The notes under the pieces were generated by a model, which was not told the origin of the DNA, did no database searches, and saw only the letters and a list, made by a program, of their open reading frames with translations. From Cephalopachus bancanus (Eukaryota; Chordata; Mammalia; Primates; Tarsiidae), in NCBI GenBank assembly GCA_027257055.1, contig JAPVLO010000138.1, positions 124,001 to 188,000 of the forward strand: DNA of 64,000 bases, given 5' to 3'. Shown here piece by piece: positions 1 through 12,240 of the stretch. Made by a program: the position numbers and the translations under genes. Positions within the stretch are counted from its first letter, which is position 1; every line of letters begins with the position of its first letter.

Positions 1-2474
1 ATTACTCCAGTTTTGGAATTCTTGTTTCCTTTTAGGAACTCATGATAGAAAGTCTGACCAGGCAATTTTAGGGTAATTATTAGTCACATAAGACATGAAT
101 TTAACGGTAGGAAACAAGAGTGTTCTGGTCACAAAACCCTTCACAGATGTCCAGTATTTGGTCTATCTTGTGTACATATTTCCTTCCTTGTTTTTATTTC
201 TTGATGTAAGAATATTGTGTTTTGCAATATGGGCTGGGCACAAGACAATCTGTTCTAATATGGGGAAAAAATCATAAGACATTTTCTTTCTTTTAATACC
301 ATTCCGTTGTTCAATAACTTTTATGTATATACCTTCTAATGTTTCAAATGATTGAACAGGGAAGTGTATGTATATATTATCTAAGTAAAAGTATGCATGT
401 ATGGAGAGGATGTGCAGACAGTTTTTTGTTTGTTTGCTATGAACGTGCAATCAAATAAATGTAAGAAGAAAATCGTTGACATTATTCGGAACTATTTTGC
501 ACAGGAATATTGTGATAAATGTCCAACACTCCCCGGTGTAAGAAGATATGTGGTATCAGTTTAGTGGAACATGGATTGAATATTTTCTCTCAAAAATTAT
601 ACAGTGGCAAAACGTTTATATAATTCAACTAAAAACCAAATCCCATAATCTCTTCTGTTTTTGTGGTATTGAACTTTGCAGCAGCATTCCTAAATAACCA
701 TCATAGGAGCAGTTGATAGTATCTTTTCTAGTTGAGTGTCCCAAAAGATTGAAGAATGGGAGGACAGAAGGAAGCAAGACAGGTGGTTATGTTAATTAAA
801 CTGTATTATCTGCGTTTTGATTATAAGTAGTGGTTTATGCATTGGGAGACTAGCAAACAATGTGCACAAATCCCGCTCCTGAGGGGTCTAATTATTTTTA
901 AGGAAGTTTAATAATTCTGACTCCACTGTCAGTCATAAGTCATACTCGTGCTCTGGGTCTCTGGTGGTGGTTTGTTTAAAATAGCCAAAGGACCTTCTTG
1001 TGTTGCATTATTCCGAAATACATAACAGAGATTCAGTGAACCAAAACTTCACTTCTCCTTCAGCTGCCATATTCCCAAATCCTTTTCAAATTTCTTTTCT
1101 TTTATTTTTTTTTAAGAGACAGATCCATTAATTCATTGTGACCTCAGGCATGGAATTAAACTACCATTTCCACAATTGACAGCAAAAACCCATGAGATCA
1201 ATTATAGTTATTGGTCTGTTTTGTTGATTGTCTCTTCTAAAGTGTAAAATACAGTATATCAGTTGCCAATACTCAGTTATAATTATATTTTTCAGCATGT
1301 AAGCATCTACTAATTAGTAGAAAATGCAAATTTTCCTTATCTCTAAAAGAATAAATCATATCAAAGGATGATTTTTACAGAGAACTATAATTTTAGAATA
1401 GCATCTTAAAATCCTCCTGTTATGTGACAATTAAAAGTGACTAAATATAACTTAGAAAAATTGAGAAATTAATATGAAACTTTTTGCAATTATATTTTAG
1501 TTAGAGCAATTTTCATGGATAAACTAATGTTTTAACAAATGTTTTTAAAAGATTACCTCACAAAAGGTTAAATGATGAAAGCATAACTTTTAAAATACTG
1601 TTAGTTACATTTAAAGATGATTGTTCCATTACTATAAACGGTGATTAGGGTGTATATTCTCTTCCAGTGACTGTTTCAGATCACAGATATAGGTGATAAT
1701 TTTTCCGTGACTCCAAAAATGTCTTACCAAGTATCCAAAAATAATGAGTAGTAGTAGAGTGTGTCCTAAAGAATAAGAAGCCATGGGTTGTTCTGATTTA
1801 TTTTTATGATATGGAATCAACTAAAGAGAGGTATTTAATAAGAAACATGATTAGTGACATTGAAAAAAATTTCACAACACATCCCGAGTTAACTTTCTTT
1901 TAATCTCTCATTCCTTTGTGCAGTGAATCGCATCCAATATTCTGTCACCATATTCCTTGGCTCTAGCTTTTTCTCTGTGTCTGTTTCCAGAAACACTGCG
2001 TTTGGTTCTGTTGAAAAGCCACGACATCCTTTCTGGTCACTCATATGCCACATGGCCTTTGTGAATTGTTCATACTCTGAGCACACACAAAAAATCATTA
2101 TTCTCATGAGAAGATAATCAGTTTCATACTCTTGCTTTACAAGCTACTGTGTGTCCCATATGTCCTAAATTGGAAGTTGTGGTATAAATCCTAATGGCAA
2201 CTTCTACAATTTTGGTGATAAAGCCTCTCCTGCAATGGAAAATATAATAAGGAGCTCCCTAAGGCTAATTTGATTTGCCAATAGTCTTTCCAGTAATGGG
2301 AAATTTTCATGGAAATTTATATATTGCTCCATTTTTAATGAATGTAAGCCAAATTAAGGAGCGTGAGTACTGTGATGGGAAAGTCACAAAAGGGAGTAAA
2401 TTTCTTGAATACACACTGAAGGCTGGAAACAATACTAATATAATTACATAAAGTATGTGTTTAATCGTCACAAA
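1..2474. other. AT-rich unique sequence, no gene seen
   Basis: I see no coding region, Alu, L1 or other repeat that I can name here. The open frames are under 100 codons and show no family signature. Short T-rich runs near 1085-1120 are the only low-complexity feature. Confidence 0.6.
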
Positions 2475-2487
2475 TGGTTTTATGATT

Positions 2488-2772
2488 TTTTTTTTGAGTT
2501 GGAGTCTTACCCTGTCACCCAGACTGGAGTGCAGTGGCTGCTGCCAGCCACTGCAGCCTCGGCCTGCTGGCTCCGGCGATCCTTCAGCCTCAGCCTTCCA
2601 AGTAGCTGGAACTACAGGAGCGTGCTACCACACCCGGCTCATTTTTTGATTTATTGTAGAGATGAGGTCTTGCTAAGTTGCCCAGGCGGGTCTCGAACCC
2701 GCGGGCTTAGGCAATCCACTCACCTCGGCCTCCCAAAGTGCTGGGATTACAGGCTGAGCCACCAAACCCGGC
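2488..2772 (-). mobile_element. Full-length dimeric Alu, young lineage-specific subfamily
   Basis: This is an antisense Alu with its poly(T) at 2486-2495 and the reverse complement of the Alu 5' end at 2772. It is flanked by a perfect 13-bp target-site duplication, TGGTTTTATGATT, at 2475-2487 and 2773-2785, which indicates L1-mediated insertion. Read on the minus strand, the B-box region is GCGGGTTCGAGACCCGC, the subfamily's tRNA-like form. Open frames across it are Alu-derived and not genes. Confidence 0.95.
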
Positions 2773-3054
2773 TGGTTTTATGATTAATACTCCTTTTTAC
2801 ACATAAGAAATGAAGCCAAGTGACTTGGTACAGATTGTAGAATGCTTTATCCGATGGTTTATTTGAACTCCTATACCCAATTTTTATCAATGAATATACA
2901 TATAGTCACTCATACCTCAGCCAAGATCATTTTGAATTATCAAGAAGAATATGACATGCCAATTGAATTTTGAATAAAGTGAGAATTTTAGAAAGCCTAT
3001 TACCTAAATTCCAATCATGTATATCTAATATATAGATATCTATGGGGCATAATG

Positions 3055-4460
3055 GGCTTAGCACTGTGCTACATACTTCCAGGGAAAACAAAAATCCAAA
3101 TACTTATTTTCAGGAATCTCTTAGGTTATTGGAGTAATAACTCATATTCAGTATGTTGTGCCAGGAAAATGTATGGAAAAGACGTTATTCATTCCCAAAT
3201 GAAGAAGTACATCATCATCAACATGTTTCAGATTCTAGAAGAGGGATTTGGTTTATGTAATAGACAAATATTGACATCTGTACGAAAGAATGAGTAAGAA
3301 TTTGGTGGACAAAAGGAATAGAGAAAAGTATTCCAGATGGATGTGTTCAGATTTAAGACATACCATAAACTATGTATGCTTCACTATGTATGGAGCATAG
3401 GTTTATAAAAACCGCCAAAAAACAAAACAAAAAAAAGTGAGTGTGCCACTGCACTCCAGCCTGGGTGACAGAGTGAGACTCCAACTCAAAAAAAATGGGC
3501 AAGGATAAATTTCCCAGAGCTCTTATTCCAAGGTAAGGAGTTTGGACTGTAGGAGGAGGGATGCAATTATCATAGTTGCCACCAAGAAAGACTTTCTAGG
3601 AAGCCAAAATAAAATATCATTGAGAAGATCAAAATTGAGAAGAGGAAGTCAGTTTGATTGTTGCAATAATCAGGACCAGGGCCCTTTACAACTTGAGTTA
3701 AGACAATTGCAGCAGGGATGGAGGAGCAGAACTAATAGGTTCTCAAGCTAAACTTAGGGTTATAATTGAGATTACTTCATGACCAATTACATGTGGTGTG
3801 AGGAAGAGGCAGTTGTGGGGGAGTTCCCATGATTCCATATAATATAGAGGAGACAAAGATGAGTTCTGTTTGAAGAAGCTAGATTTGCTACTCGGCAAAA
3901 CATAAAAGATGTATCTCGTAACTAGCCACCATTGTGGTCCAAAGTTTGGTCTAGATTGGAAAGAGAAAATACAGATTCCACAATAACTGAATCTTGGGAA
4001 TAATTTTTTTTGAATGAGCAAGGAGTTTTCAGATGGGAAAACAGAAAGAAAAGATGGCCGAGAATTGAACATATGGAAATATAAATATAGCACTTAAGGG
4101 GTATTGGGGGGAGGAATGTATATATAAAATGAATGGAAGAAAGAGAACAATGTGGTCTTAATGAGGGTGAAATAGAGAACAGAAAAGTCTCAGGGAGAAG
4201 GGGGTGGCTGATCGGGTCAGGTAGTGAGAGATTCATTGGGATGAGGACACGGCATAAGAGGCCCATTGGTTCAGCATTTGGGTCCTTGGAGGTCATACGG
4301 GGAACAGTTTCAGTGGAACAGTAGGAATGGAAGTGACTTCCTTGATCTCAGGATCTGAAAGTGAAGCAGTGGAGCCATGAGTGTAAACTACTTTTCCAAG
4401 AACTTGAGTGTGAGGAGTGACAAAGAAAATGCAACTGACATTGGTTGTATGTTTAATATT
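3055..4460 (-). mobile_element. Ancient L2 (CR1-clade LINE) copy, antisense, interrupted by an Alu fragment
   Basis: The plus strand reads as the reverse complement of mammalian L2. Recognisable landmarks are the AAGGAGTTTGGACT segment near 3535, a GTTGCAATAATCAGGACC stretch near 3659, and an AACAGTTTCAGTGGA segment near 4303 from the reverse-transcriptase part. The copy is heavily decayed with no intact frame. An Alu right-end fragment lies at 3437-3495. The family call is from memory of the L2 consensus; the edges are approximate. Confidence 0.6.
3437..3495 (+). mobile_element. Alu right-end fragment
   Basis: This is about 60 bp of the Alu right-monomer 3' end (CACTGCACTCCAGCCTGGG and onward to the ACTCCAACTC end) followed by an A-run. 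It is severely 5'-truncated and lies within the older L2 copy. An A-rich stretch also precedes it. Confidence 0.85.
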
Positions 4461-4924
4461 TTTAAAAAATGTGTTTGTTTCTCTGTGATCTTTCAGCATT
4501 CTTTGAAATTCTGCATAGGGTCTATATTTAGATTGGAGAAAACAGGCTTCAAAAAATAAATATTCAGGTATTCTGCTGTAATGTGATGTGGTGTTCAGTT
4601 GTTCCTGAAAATTAATGATGTGGTGAAAGCTAAACAAATAATTAAACTCTCATCTAGCTTTTTCAGTCACATAATTTTCAGTGATTTAATATTGAATTCT
4701 TTTTGCTACTAAACTCAAGCATTTCCAAAAAATGCAATATCTGTGGTACAGTATTGCTTTGCTACTTTATTATCTTAAACTCTTACATATCTTCTAGTTA
4801 AAAAATGGTTTTTGATGTGAAGAAATATATGTTTCTAATGTGTATAATAATGCTCATGAATAGCAACATACTTATAATGTTAATAGTATAAGTTTTCTTC
4901 AATTGCAGAGAGTTATAGATCACA

Positions 4925-5072
4925 TGCTATTAGAATCAGAAGCTCCAGGATTTGAATGCTAGTTATTTCAAGTATTAGCATATAATCTTTACCAAGTTAC
5001 TCAGCCTCAGTTTTCTTGTGTGAAGATGGCATGCTAATTTCAAGCCCAGTTGTGAATATTAAACAAATATTT
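4925..5072 (+). mobile_element. MIR SINE fragment
   Basis: A GGATTTGAATGCTAG-like segment is followed by ACCAAGTTACTCAGCCTCAG and then a GTTTTCTTGTGTGAAGATGG-like stretch. This follows the order of the MIR core and 3' region. It is old and diverged. The surrounding 4461-5452 is otherwise AT-rich sequence with nothing recognised. Confidence 0.55.
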
Positions 5073-5452
5073 TTTAAAGTTTAGCATAATTTCCAGAATG
5101 TAATATGTACTCAACACATTATTTTATTTGCCTTTTTATTTTTACATTACAGCAGAATACCTGAATTCTAAGCAACTACTCAGTATTTTCTCCAAAAGCT
5201 AATTAAAAAGGAAAAGAAAAAGGAATCGGTTTTGGGTCAGTGTCATTTATAGAGCCATGAAGAAACTACTTTTTTTCAATTTCCCAGGCTGGACAAAGAA
5301 TGCGTTTCACAGCTAGAAAGAAAAATGTCTACTAAAATGACTCCTTTAGAATATTTTTGTACAACTAAATTCTTTATATGGTAAAGCCCTTAAGTAATCT
5401 GAAAACAGTGCTTCCCTGTCTTTTTCATAGAAAAGCACACATCAAGTTATAT

Positions 5453-5750
5453 GGCCAAGCGTGGTGTCTCACACCTGTAATCCCAGCACTTTGAGAAGCT
5501 GAGATGGGAGCATTGCTTGAGCCTAGGAGTTAAAGACCAGCTTGGGCAACATAGCAAGACCTAATCTCTACAAAAAATAAAACAATAAGCCAGGCTTGGC
5601 AGTGTGCACTTGTAGTCCCAGCTACTTGGGAGACTGAAACAGGAGGATTGCTTGAGCCCAGAAGGTTGAATCTATGGTGACCTGTGATTATGCCACTGCA
5701 CTCCAGCCTGAACAACAGAGTAAGACTCTGGCTCAAAAAAACCCAAAAAG
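5453..5750 (+). mobile_element. Full-length old Alu (AluJ-like)
   Basis: This is a complete dimer from GGCCAAGCGTGGTGTCTCAC to a mixed A-rich tail. It has TTGAGCCTAGGAGTTAAAGA and the GGGAGGATTGCTTGAGCCC style of ancestral Alu, and lacks the CCCGCGGG changes of the younger subfamily. It has many substitutions and no clear target-site duplication. It therefore predates the lineage-specific burst. Confidence 0.9.
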
Positions 5751-6654
5751 CAAAAACACGCACACAGGCCGAAACGATTTTTTGTGTACCTGAGGGAGTT
5801 GAGCTATCTATAGTCTTGGCAATTCTTTTTTATATATCTTCATGTCAAATAATTATAATAAAAATCACTTGGGGAAAATAACAAATTCCAAACAAAGTAT
5901 TTTGTTTTCAGACATCAAGTTTCTAATCTAATAAAAAAGCTAATATCAAACATTGAAAATACTAATGAACTTCTGATTTACAGAATATGAAGGCAGTATT
6001 ATAGCTGTCACTCTGCAGATGCTTTGGATGTCACAAAAACTACCTCAGTGGGAAATGGAGAGAGTCTTCTACTTTTAAGCTAGAGATTCAGGGCTGCTGC
6101 ATTTCATAGGCGTTCCCTGTCCATCTTTCCATCTCCACACTGGTCACACATTGGTTGGACTCCTTCCTTCTTGAGGGCCAGGAAAATAAAATTCTTCAGT
6201 CACTTTACCAACCCTCTTGGGAATCAGTAGACTCTGCAGAGAGATGCCAAGACAGATGCTGGGGAAACAGAGTGTCTCCTGGCCACACTCAGCATGGTGT
6301 GGAGAGCTGTGGATGAGTGGCCACAGCTCCTTGTGTTCTGACCAGGAAGTCGCTGGCATCTGATAACTGGTGTAGGCCTAGAGGCCAGTTAAGACTCAAG
6401 ATAACCAGGAAAGAGGCTCTAACTGCCATGGAACCAAGCAGTAAGGGGGTCGATTTCTTGCAGTACACCTGTACCTCATATACAGAACACCAGCTGGGCA
6501 GATCTGATGCACAGTGAACAGAAAACACAAGAAAACAAGTCAAAATATGTCAGGAGAACTGAAACTCTGGAATATTGACCAAAAACTTCTAAATTTGGTG
6601 TGGATCCAAATGAAATGCAACGACTTTGAGGATTTTTTCATGACTTATTATATT
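5751..6654. other. Unique sequence, GC-richer at 6100-6520
   Basis: No repeat or gene recognised. The 6100-6520 segment is noticeably less AT-rich than its neighbours and holds overlapping open frames of 66-84 codons on both strands. None shows a recognisable domain, so I read them as chance frames. An old LTR fragment is possible but I cannot demonstrate it. Confidence 0.4.
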
Positions 6655-6850
6655 AAGTCAGCAATCATTTGCAGGGAGCGCTACTGCTTTGCAAGCATAT
6701 TTGATCTTATTTGATACTAAAAACAAATCCCATTAAGTAGGAAAAAAGCTAGAATGAGCATTTTGCAACTGGGGAAGTAGAGGTGTGAGAGATTCAGAAA
6801 TGCAATGACTTGCCCAAACTTGTAGACACGTTTCTAGAATTCGATGAATC
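6655..6850 (-). mobile_element. MIR SINE, antisense
   Basis: The plus strand shows the reverse complement of MIR: TTGATCTTATTTGATACT, then CCCATTAAGTAGGA, then GCATTTTGCAACTGGGGAAG, then a GCAATGACTTGCCCAAAC segment. This matches the usual order of the MIR 3' half read backwards. It is diverged and has no coding potential. Confidence 0.6.
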
Positions 6851-7504
6851 TCCGTTATTAAAAAAAAAATTATGGAAAACTCTGCCACCATCGATAGCTG
6901 CGCCTACTTCTCTCTTCTTAAAAATTCAGTAAGAGGTATTCACATTCTTGAAACTACATTGAATTCTCCTTTCTCATGCTTCCCTCAAGTCCTTTAAAAA
7001 AAACTATGACTGTGATACACGATTGCTGTCTGAAAAGAAAGGACAAGAAGCTTGGAATCCTTCGAGTTGCATATTTCAGGTACACATGACCAACGTGGCA
7101 GGGATAGACTCCTTCCTCGTGTCAGTGGAGACTTGGCCTGAGGGAGCACTGCAGAAATGCCCGCCAGCCTGTTTCATGCTCTTCTTCAAGGGAAGAACAC
7201 AAAAGCATCCAGCCCTTTCCAAAGCATCTGTGGAGGCTAGCCAGACTTCTGGGATTCAGAATGGATTGATGACTTCCTCATCTGTCATTGTGCTGCCCTG
7301 ACATTCAAAAAGTTTGTACAAGTCCTTCTAAGTGTAAAGTAAAGGTCATGAAGTGATTCTAAATATAGTATGAAATAATTAAGTCCTGCCTTCCATCACC
7401 ACCCCCAAAATATTTTATCATGGCTGGGGACATTTTTAAAATAAGCTTATGAGGGCTATTTGATTGTATCTATTAGAACAGAGATCTTCACCATTTAACT
7501 CTTG
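6851..7504. other. Unique sequence with a 92-codon open frame of unknown meaning
   Basis: The frame at 7023-7301 (+) encodes no motif I recognise. It has no flanking splice pattern I would trust and is probably chance. The local base composition is somewhat GC-richer than its surroundings. No repeat is identified. Confidence 0.35.
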
Positions 7505-7670
7505 GAGATCTTAAGGAGAACAGTTTCAGTGGAGTAGCAAGGACGGAAGTGACTTCCTGAATCTCATGAACGAAAATGAAGCAGGGGAATCATGAACGTA
7601 AACTACTTTTTCAAGAACTTGAGTGTGAGGAATGATAAAAATAATGCAGCTTAACGTTGGTTGCATGCAA
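7505..7670 (-). mobile_element. L2 fragment, antisense (RT-region segment)
   Basis: About 150 bp closely parallels 4302-4452: both contain AACAGTTTCAGTGGA, GGAAGTGACTTCCT, GTAAACTACTTTT and CAAGAACTTGAGTGTGAGGA. The two copies are diverged direct repeats of the same part of the L2 element, in the same orientation. Confidence 0.6.
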
Positions 7671-10369
7671 GCCATGGATACCTTGCAGTTATGTTGAATG
7701 TGGGAATCTGAGGATACATGTATACAGGTGCTTTAGTTGGAACAGGAAAGAGTTGCTGGTTTAAACTATCACTAGAGATATCTAGAAATATTTCAGAAGT
7801 CTCTTTAAAAAAAAATCAAGGTCAAAATGATTCCCAAAATATAGCTGAGTTGAATATCCAGGATCCCCATGGTTTGGGGGCTACAGTGCTGGTGATTTGG
7901 CAGCCTCTCAGGATGACTGAGGATGGGTTATCACTACCAATGAATGTTTTGAAGAGTCAATATGTTTCTAAATTGCTCAAAAATAATCTTGCTCACCCAC
8001 CCCCTAAAAGCAAAATGGGCCGGCATGCCCTCCACACCTTCCCACATATTTCCATCTCTCTCTTCTCCAGACAAACTTCAGCGATTCTGTCCATGGGTTT
8101 ATCTCCCACAGTGACATAATATGCGTTTCAATTTGATATCATTATGAAAAAGATAAGGAAAACAGGAGCGTGGGGCTGAAAAGTAAAGCCAATCGATTAT
8201 TTCTGTGGGACAGCTGGGGTGCAGCACCCACCCTGAGATACTGCAAAAGAAGGGAATTTTTCTTTTGATTGCACCATTTGCTTTCCAGAGCCTAAAAAGG
8301 GAGACTGGGGAGCCAAGTTTCCTGGAAGTCCCAATGTAACTGAAATAGATAAACCAAATCCGGAATTTCACTGTAACTGCCTAGAGTGTTTCATGCCTAG
8401 GATATGTCATCTGAATATAAAATCTAGAGAAGCCATGACTTGACAATACTTTCCTTCATTCCAAATCATATGTCACTTAAAAAAAAATAGTCTCCTCATA
8501 GCTAGATGCAATTACTGAAATGCATTTGAGATTCAGTTATGATTGAAGATGTTTCTCCCGACTGAATAACAACGAAAATAAATATGCCATTGAAGCTAAG
8601 GTTATATGTGACATGAGAAAGATCTCTGGAAACATGGAAGAAGCCATGGGGACCCTCCCTCTGTATCCAACAGCAACTGACTTAAATCAAGTATCACCAT
8701 TGATTTAAATTGTTATTCTACTTCACACAATTCTATAAATATTTACCTGACAAAATAAAATTGAATTATTCTCAAACTCTATTGGGGACACCTTTGATTC
8801 CAGCTACGCAGATCTATTTTCTTTTTCAAAAGGTACCAGTGTCAGGTGTCCCCCCCCAATAGTACTAATTTAACAGTTTACTGGTCTAAATCGATGCTAC
8901 TTTTTTTCCAATAAGAAATCAATTCACAATTCTAAGGAACAGAGAAGTTATTTTTATAAGGCCGTTTACCTTTGGAGTAAACAAAAATGGATTTTTCAAT
9001 CATTCTCTTGAATTCCTAATTCATATAACTTGTAACTTAAAAACCATTCTACTTTTAAAACATGTATTTCAATTAGTTTAGATTTGCAAAATGTTTATGT
9101 TAAGTATATACAGCAATGTCTTTTATATTACAAAAAACATATAATTACATTTTTCAGACATGGAAAATGAATTAGTGCTGCATTATAAGTGGTGACAAAT
9201 TTTCTTGTTTGTTCTAATTTCACTAAATAGCTACAGTAAACTTCCTTGGCACAATTTAGAATAGCTCATTTTGCTCTCAATGCAGAAACTTTGGTTAGTG
9301 TGAAGAGACCAGTACTGTACTAAGGAAATAAATTCATGTTTTTAAGATCCTAGAAGACACTTTCTGGTATCAACAATTTTCCTGTGGGATACCAAGTATG
9401 ATTCAAAATTGCTAATGACAGAAAAGGTTTTGCCAAGCTAGTAAAAAATGATTGAATTTATGTGATGAAGACTAAAATTTTCAGAACTAGAGCAAATATT
9501 TGGAGTTAATGCCGCTCAAAAGTAGCGTGCTATATCTCAAAACTGTCAAAAGTGTTAATGGGAACTTTGGATGAATAAAACATAATAAGCTGGTATCTAA
9601 AGGTGACCATGCTATCTGTACTCTTTGGCCCATCCTACCTTCTAGGAACTGTATTTGAAGATTATATTGATAAACTGGAGAGCACATACAGGTAAAATGG
9701 CCAGGAAGTCGAAAGAAATAAAATATAACAAGTTAATTGGAAGAATTGAGAAGGGTAAGTTAGAAGAAGACAAAACTTGTGATGACCAGAGCCATCACTT
9801 TCGAACATTTGAAGTCTCTTTGGGGATAAACAGATGAGGCAGTCTTATACAAGAGAATGATATTTTGCAAATGAGTTGCAGCAACATTGTATTAAAAAAG
9901 AGTGATCAAGAAATTAGACCCACTTCTCAAATGAAAGGGCTGCTCTACAAAAGTGAATTTCCAGTTCACTTTTGTAGAGGGAATTAAGTAGAGTTTGGAA
10001 AGAGATAATTGTTTGTAGAATAAATGATTCAGAAGCTGGCTTAAACTAGATGAACTTAAATGTCCTTTTTTACACTGAAGTTCTCTGTGTAAAACTTTTT
10101 ATAAATATGTCTTTACCATCTGGAATGGCTGCCACCCTCATGTTTAATTAGTACAGCCAATCAAAATCTGAGGTCTCTTTTCAGATGGAAATGTTTTTAG
10201 TTAATTGAATTTCTTATTTTAACAGAACAGATTCCTGTAGTCCTCATGATTGCAATGAACCTTCTGTGATATTTATTCCCTTAAAAGAGCTAAGTAATTT
10301 CAAAATGCTTTATTTAATTATCACACTAATCATTATTATGAGAAGTGTATCATTCAATTTGTTGTTATC
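7671..10369. other. AT-rich unique sequence
   Basis: No repeat family or gene is recognised. A 133-codon frame at 7718-8119 (+) and a 90-codon frame at 8099-8371 (-) have no recognisable domain. The one structural oddity is a perfect hairpin at 9943-9979, listed separately. Confidence 0.5.
9943..9979. repeat. Perfect 15-bp inverted repeat with 7-nt loop
   Basis: The arms are CTCTACAAAAGTGAA (9943-9957) and TTCACTTTTGTAGAG (9965-9979), exact reverse complements separated by TTTCCAG. The flanking bases do not extend the pairing. It could be a cruciform or a snap-back replication product. A small-RNA hairpin is unlikely at this length. Confidence 0.9.
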
Positions 10370-10930
10370 AGTATTTACCAAGAGTCTATTATGTACAAGG
10401 GAGATGCAATAAAGGCTCTTTCAATGAAGAGCAGTGTCACAGGGTGCAAGGAGTTAAAAAAAATAAAAACAATATTAAAAGCTTATCTAATTGGAAGATC
10501 AGAACAAGGCTTCATGGGAGATGAGGAGGAGATGGCATTTAAAATAGGTGTGAGAGATGGGAATGAGTGGAATTGGCAGAGATAGCGAAAACTTTCTCTA
10601 AGTGTAGGGAACTGGAGGAAATGGAAAGAAGGAAGAATTTCAGGCTTATAGTAAATGATGACTTCAAGAAACTGAGAAATAATTCTGGAGATATGACTGG
10701 GGGATCAAGGATATGGCTTTGTTAAAGCTTGGACATTTTGTCCTTAATTCCATAGGCAACAAGGGACGATTAAGGGCCTTGAGTAGGTGAACCATAGGAT
10801 TAGTCATCGGGAAGGTTAATCTTGTGAATTATTTGGCATGGATTTAAAGGGGGGGGAAGGCCTGGCTTCAGTATAACCCATTATGAGGTTATTAAAAGGG
10901 TCTGACGGAGAAGTTTGGACCTAAGTGGGT
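10370..10930 (-). mobile_element. L2 fragment, antisense (3' region)
   Basis: The plus strand begins with a CAAGAGTCTATTATGTACAA segment, the L2 3'-end motif read backwards. It continues through GGCTTCATGGGAGATGAGGA, a segment near 10750 ending CATAGGCAACAAGG, and AGGGCCTTGAGTAGG. The order matches L2 reversed. It is decayed, with no intact reading frame. Confidence 0.6.
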
Positions 10931-12120
10931 GATAGTTGAAAACAGAATGGTGATCTTTGTTCCCAAGTCATGTTTGGAAATCCTTGAATGTTTTTGGTTA
11001 GAATGCAGCTAAAAGAGCTCTTGTAAGCACTTTGGCCATTAAATGTATGGACATAGACTTCAACTTGGGAAGGACATGCAAATACTCTTGATGATAAATG
11101 ACACTTGCTTGAAAACACTACTTAAAAACATAAAACAATTGCTTCTCTTTGTGATGCTTGACGTCCTTGAGCAAATGGCCCCAAGACTATATGGATCTTG
11201 AGAAAGAAATTTTTATTAAATATCTGAGAGGCTTCACCGCTGTGAAAAATGATTATGACTACCACAGCAAGCAGGAGATGGAGCCTTGTAAATAGAAGTT
11301 TAATGTACTTAATATCAAGTGCTGAAAGGGTTTTCATTTTGTTCCTAATGCACTGAAAGTGTTTGAAACTATTGCATTTGATGGGTCCTGTCACTGTGCC
11401 TCTGCCGTTGACCCCCCCGGGCCATCATTCTGTTCCTTTTCCTTCAGTGCCTTCTTACTCGTAATCAGGAACTAAAAGGACAGGCAGAGCCGTCCCAGGT
11501 TCGGATAAATGAGAAAGAACTATCCCGTCTTAAAACGGAGAGTTCAGTCGACTGTTCACAGAACTTTAAAAACTGGCATCACCACGTGTTTTAGGGTCTA
11601 ATCACAGCATATGGGCGAAGGCCACAAAACCATTCATGGGACATGCTTGTTCTGCTAATGCAGCCCTGGGAAATTTTCTTCTCCGAGTCATGAAAAATCT
11701 GTTTTCAGACATATCATCAAGTTAATAAAATGAAATTGCATGCATGCCCTGCTTTCTCCCCACCATCATCCACATGATTAGAAAGTTGGTGTCATCATCA
11801 AGTAGGATTTATTAAAAGCTTGCATGCGCTAAGTGCTTTCATTTTAAATTCAAGTGACAACTCTTTTGTATATTTCATATGCAGATTTGAGCAGCACGTC
11901 CGTTACTGAGCTTCTGTGACAGTTTTCAGATTCTGATGCATTTCCTGAATTATTTGCTTCTTATCGTTGGGTGTCCATTGTGGCAGTGTAGTATGACTTT
12001 TTCCATTGGGAATACCTGTCTGCCTCCTAATAACCGTGATTTTTTTCTAGTTTAGAAATAATTTTCATTGGTGTTCCAGTTAATGAAACTAGAGAATAGA
12101 CTGATGTGTATTTTTACTAA
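10931..12120. other. Unique sequence, possible conserved non-coding segment
   Basis: No repeat is recognised. The 11380-11870 part lacks low-complexity drift and has GC-richer islands mixed with AT-rich motifs, including a C-run at 11411. This composition would suit an old non-coding element, but that is only an impression from one sequence. Confidence 0.35.
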
Positions 12121-12238
12121 TTGTTGCTAATTGAAGTGAGACCCATGGGCCACGCTTTGACTAACATTGGCATTATCTGGGAGTGGGTTAAAAATGCAGT
12201 ATCTCTGCTCTTCCAGGCATGCTGGCTAGATATTCTCA
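12121..12238 (+). mobile_element. MER5-like hAT fragment
   Basis: A segment reading GGCCACGCTTTGACTAACAT followed by TTATCTGGGAGTGGGTTAAA and AATGCAG resembles the left and middle parts of the MER5A-type non-autonomous hAT element. It ends where the RPL34 pseudogene begins. The family assignment is tentative. Confidence 0.4.
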
Positions 12239-12240
12239 GA

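Noticed and set aside
7718..8119. 133-codon open frame
   Set aside because: No family signature or exon context; length is within chance expectation for 64 kb on six frames.
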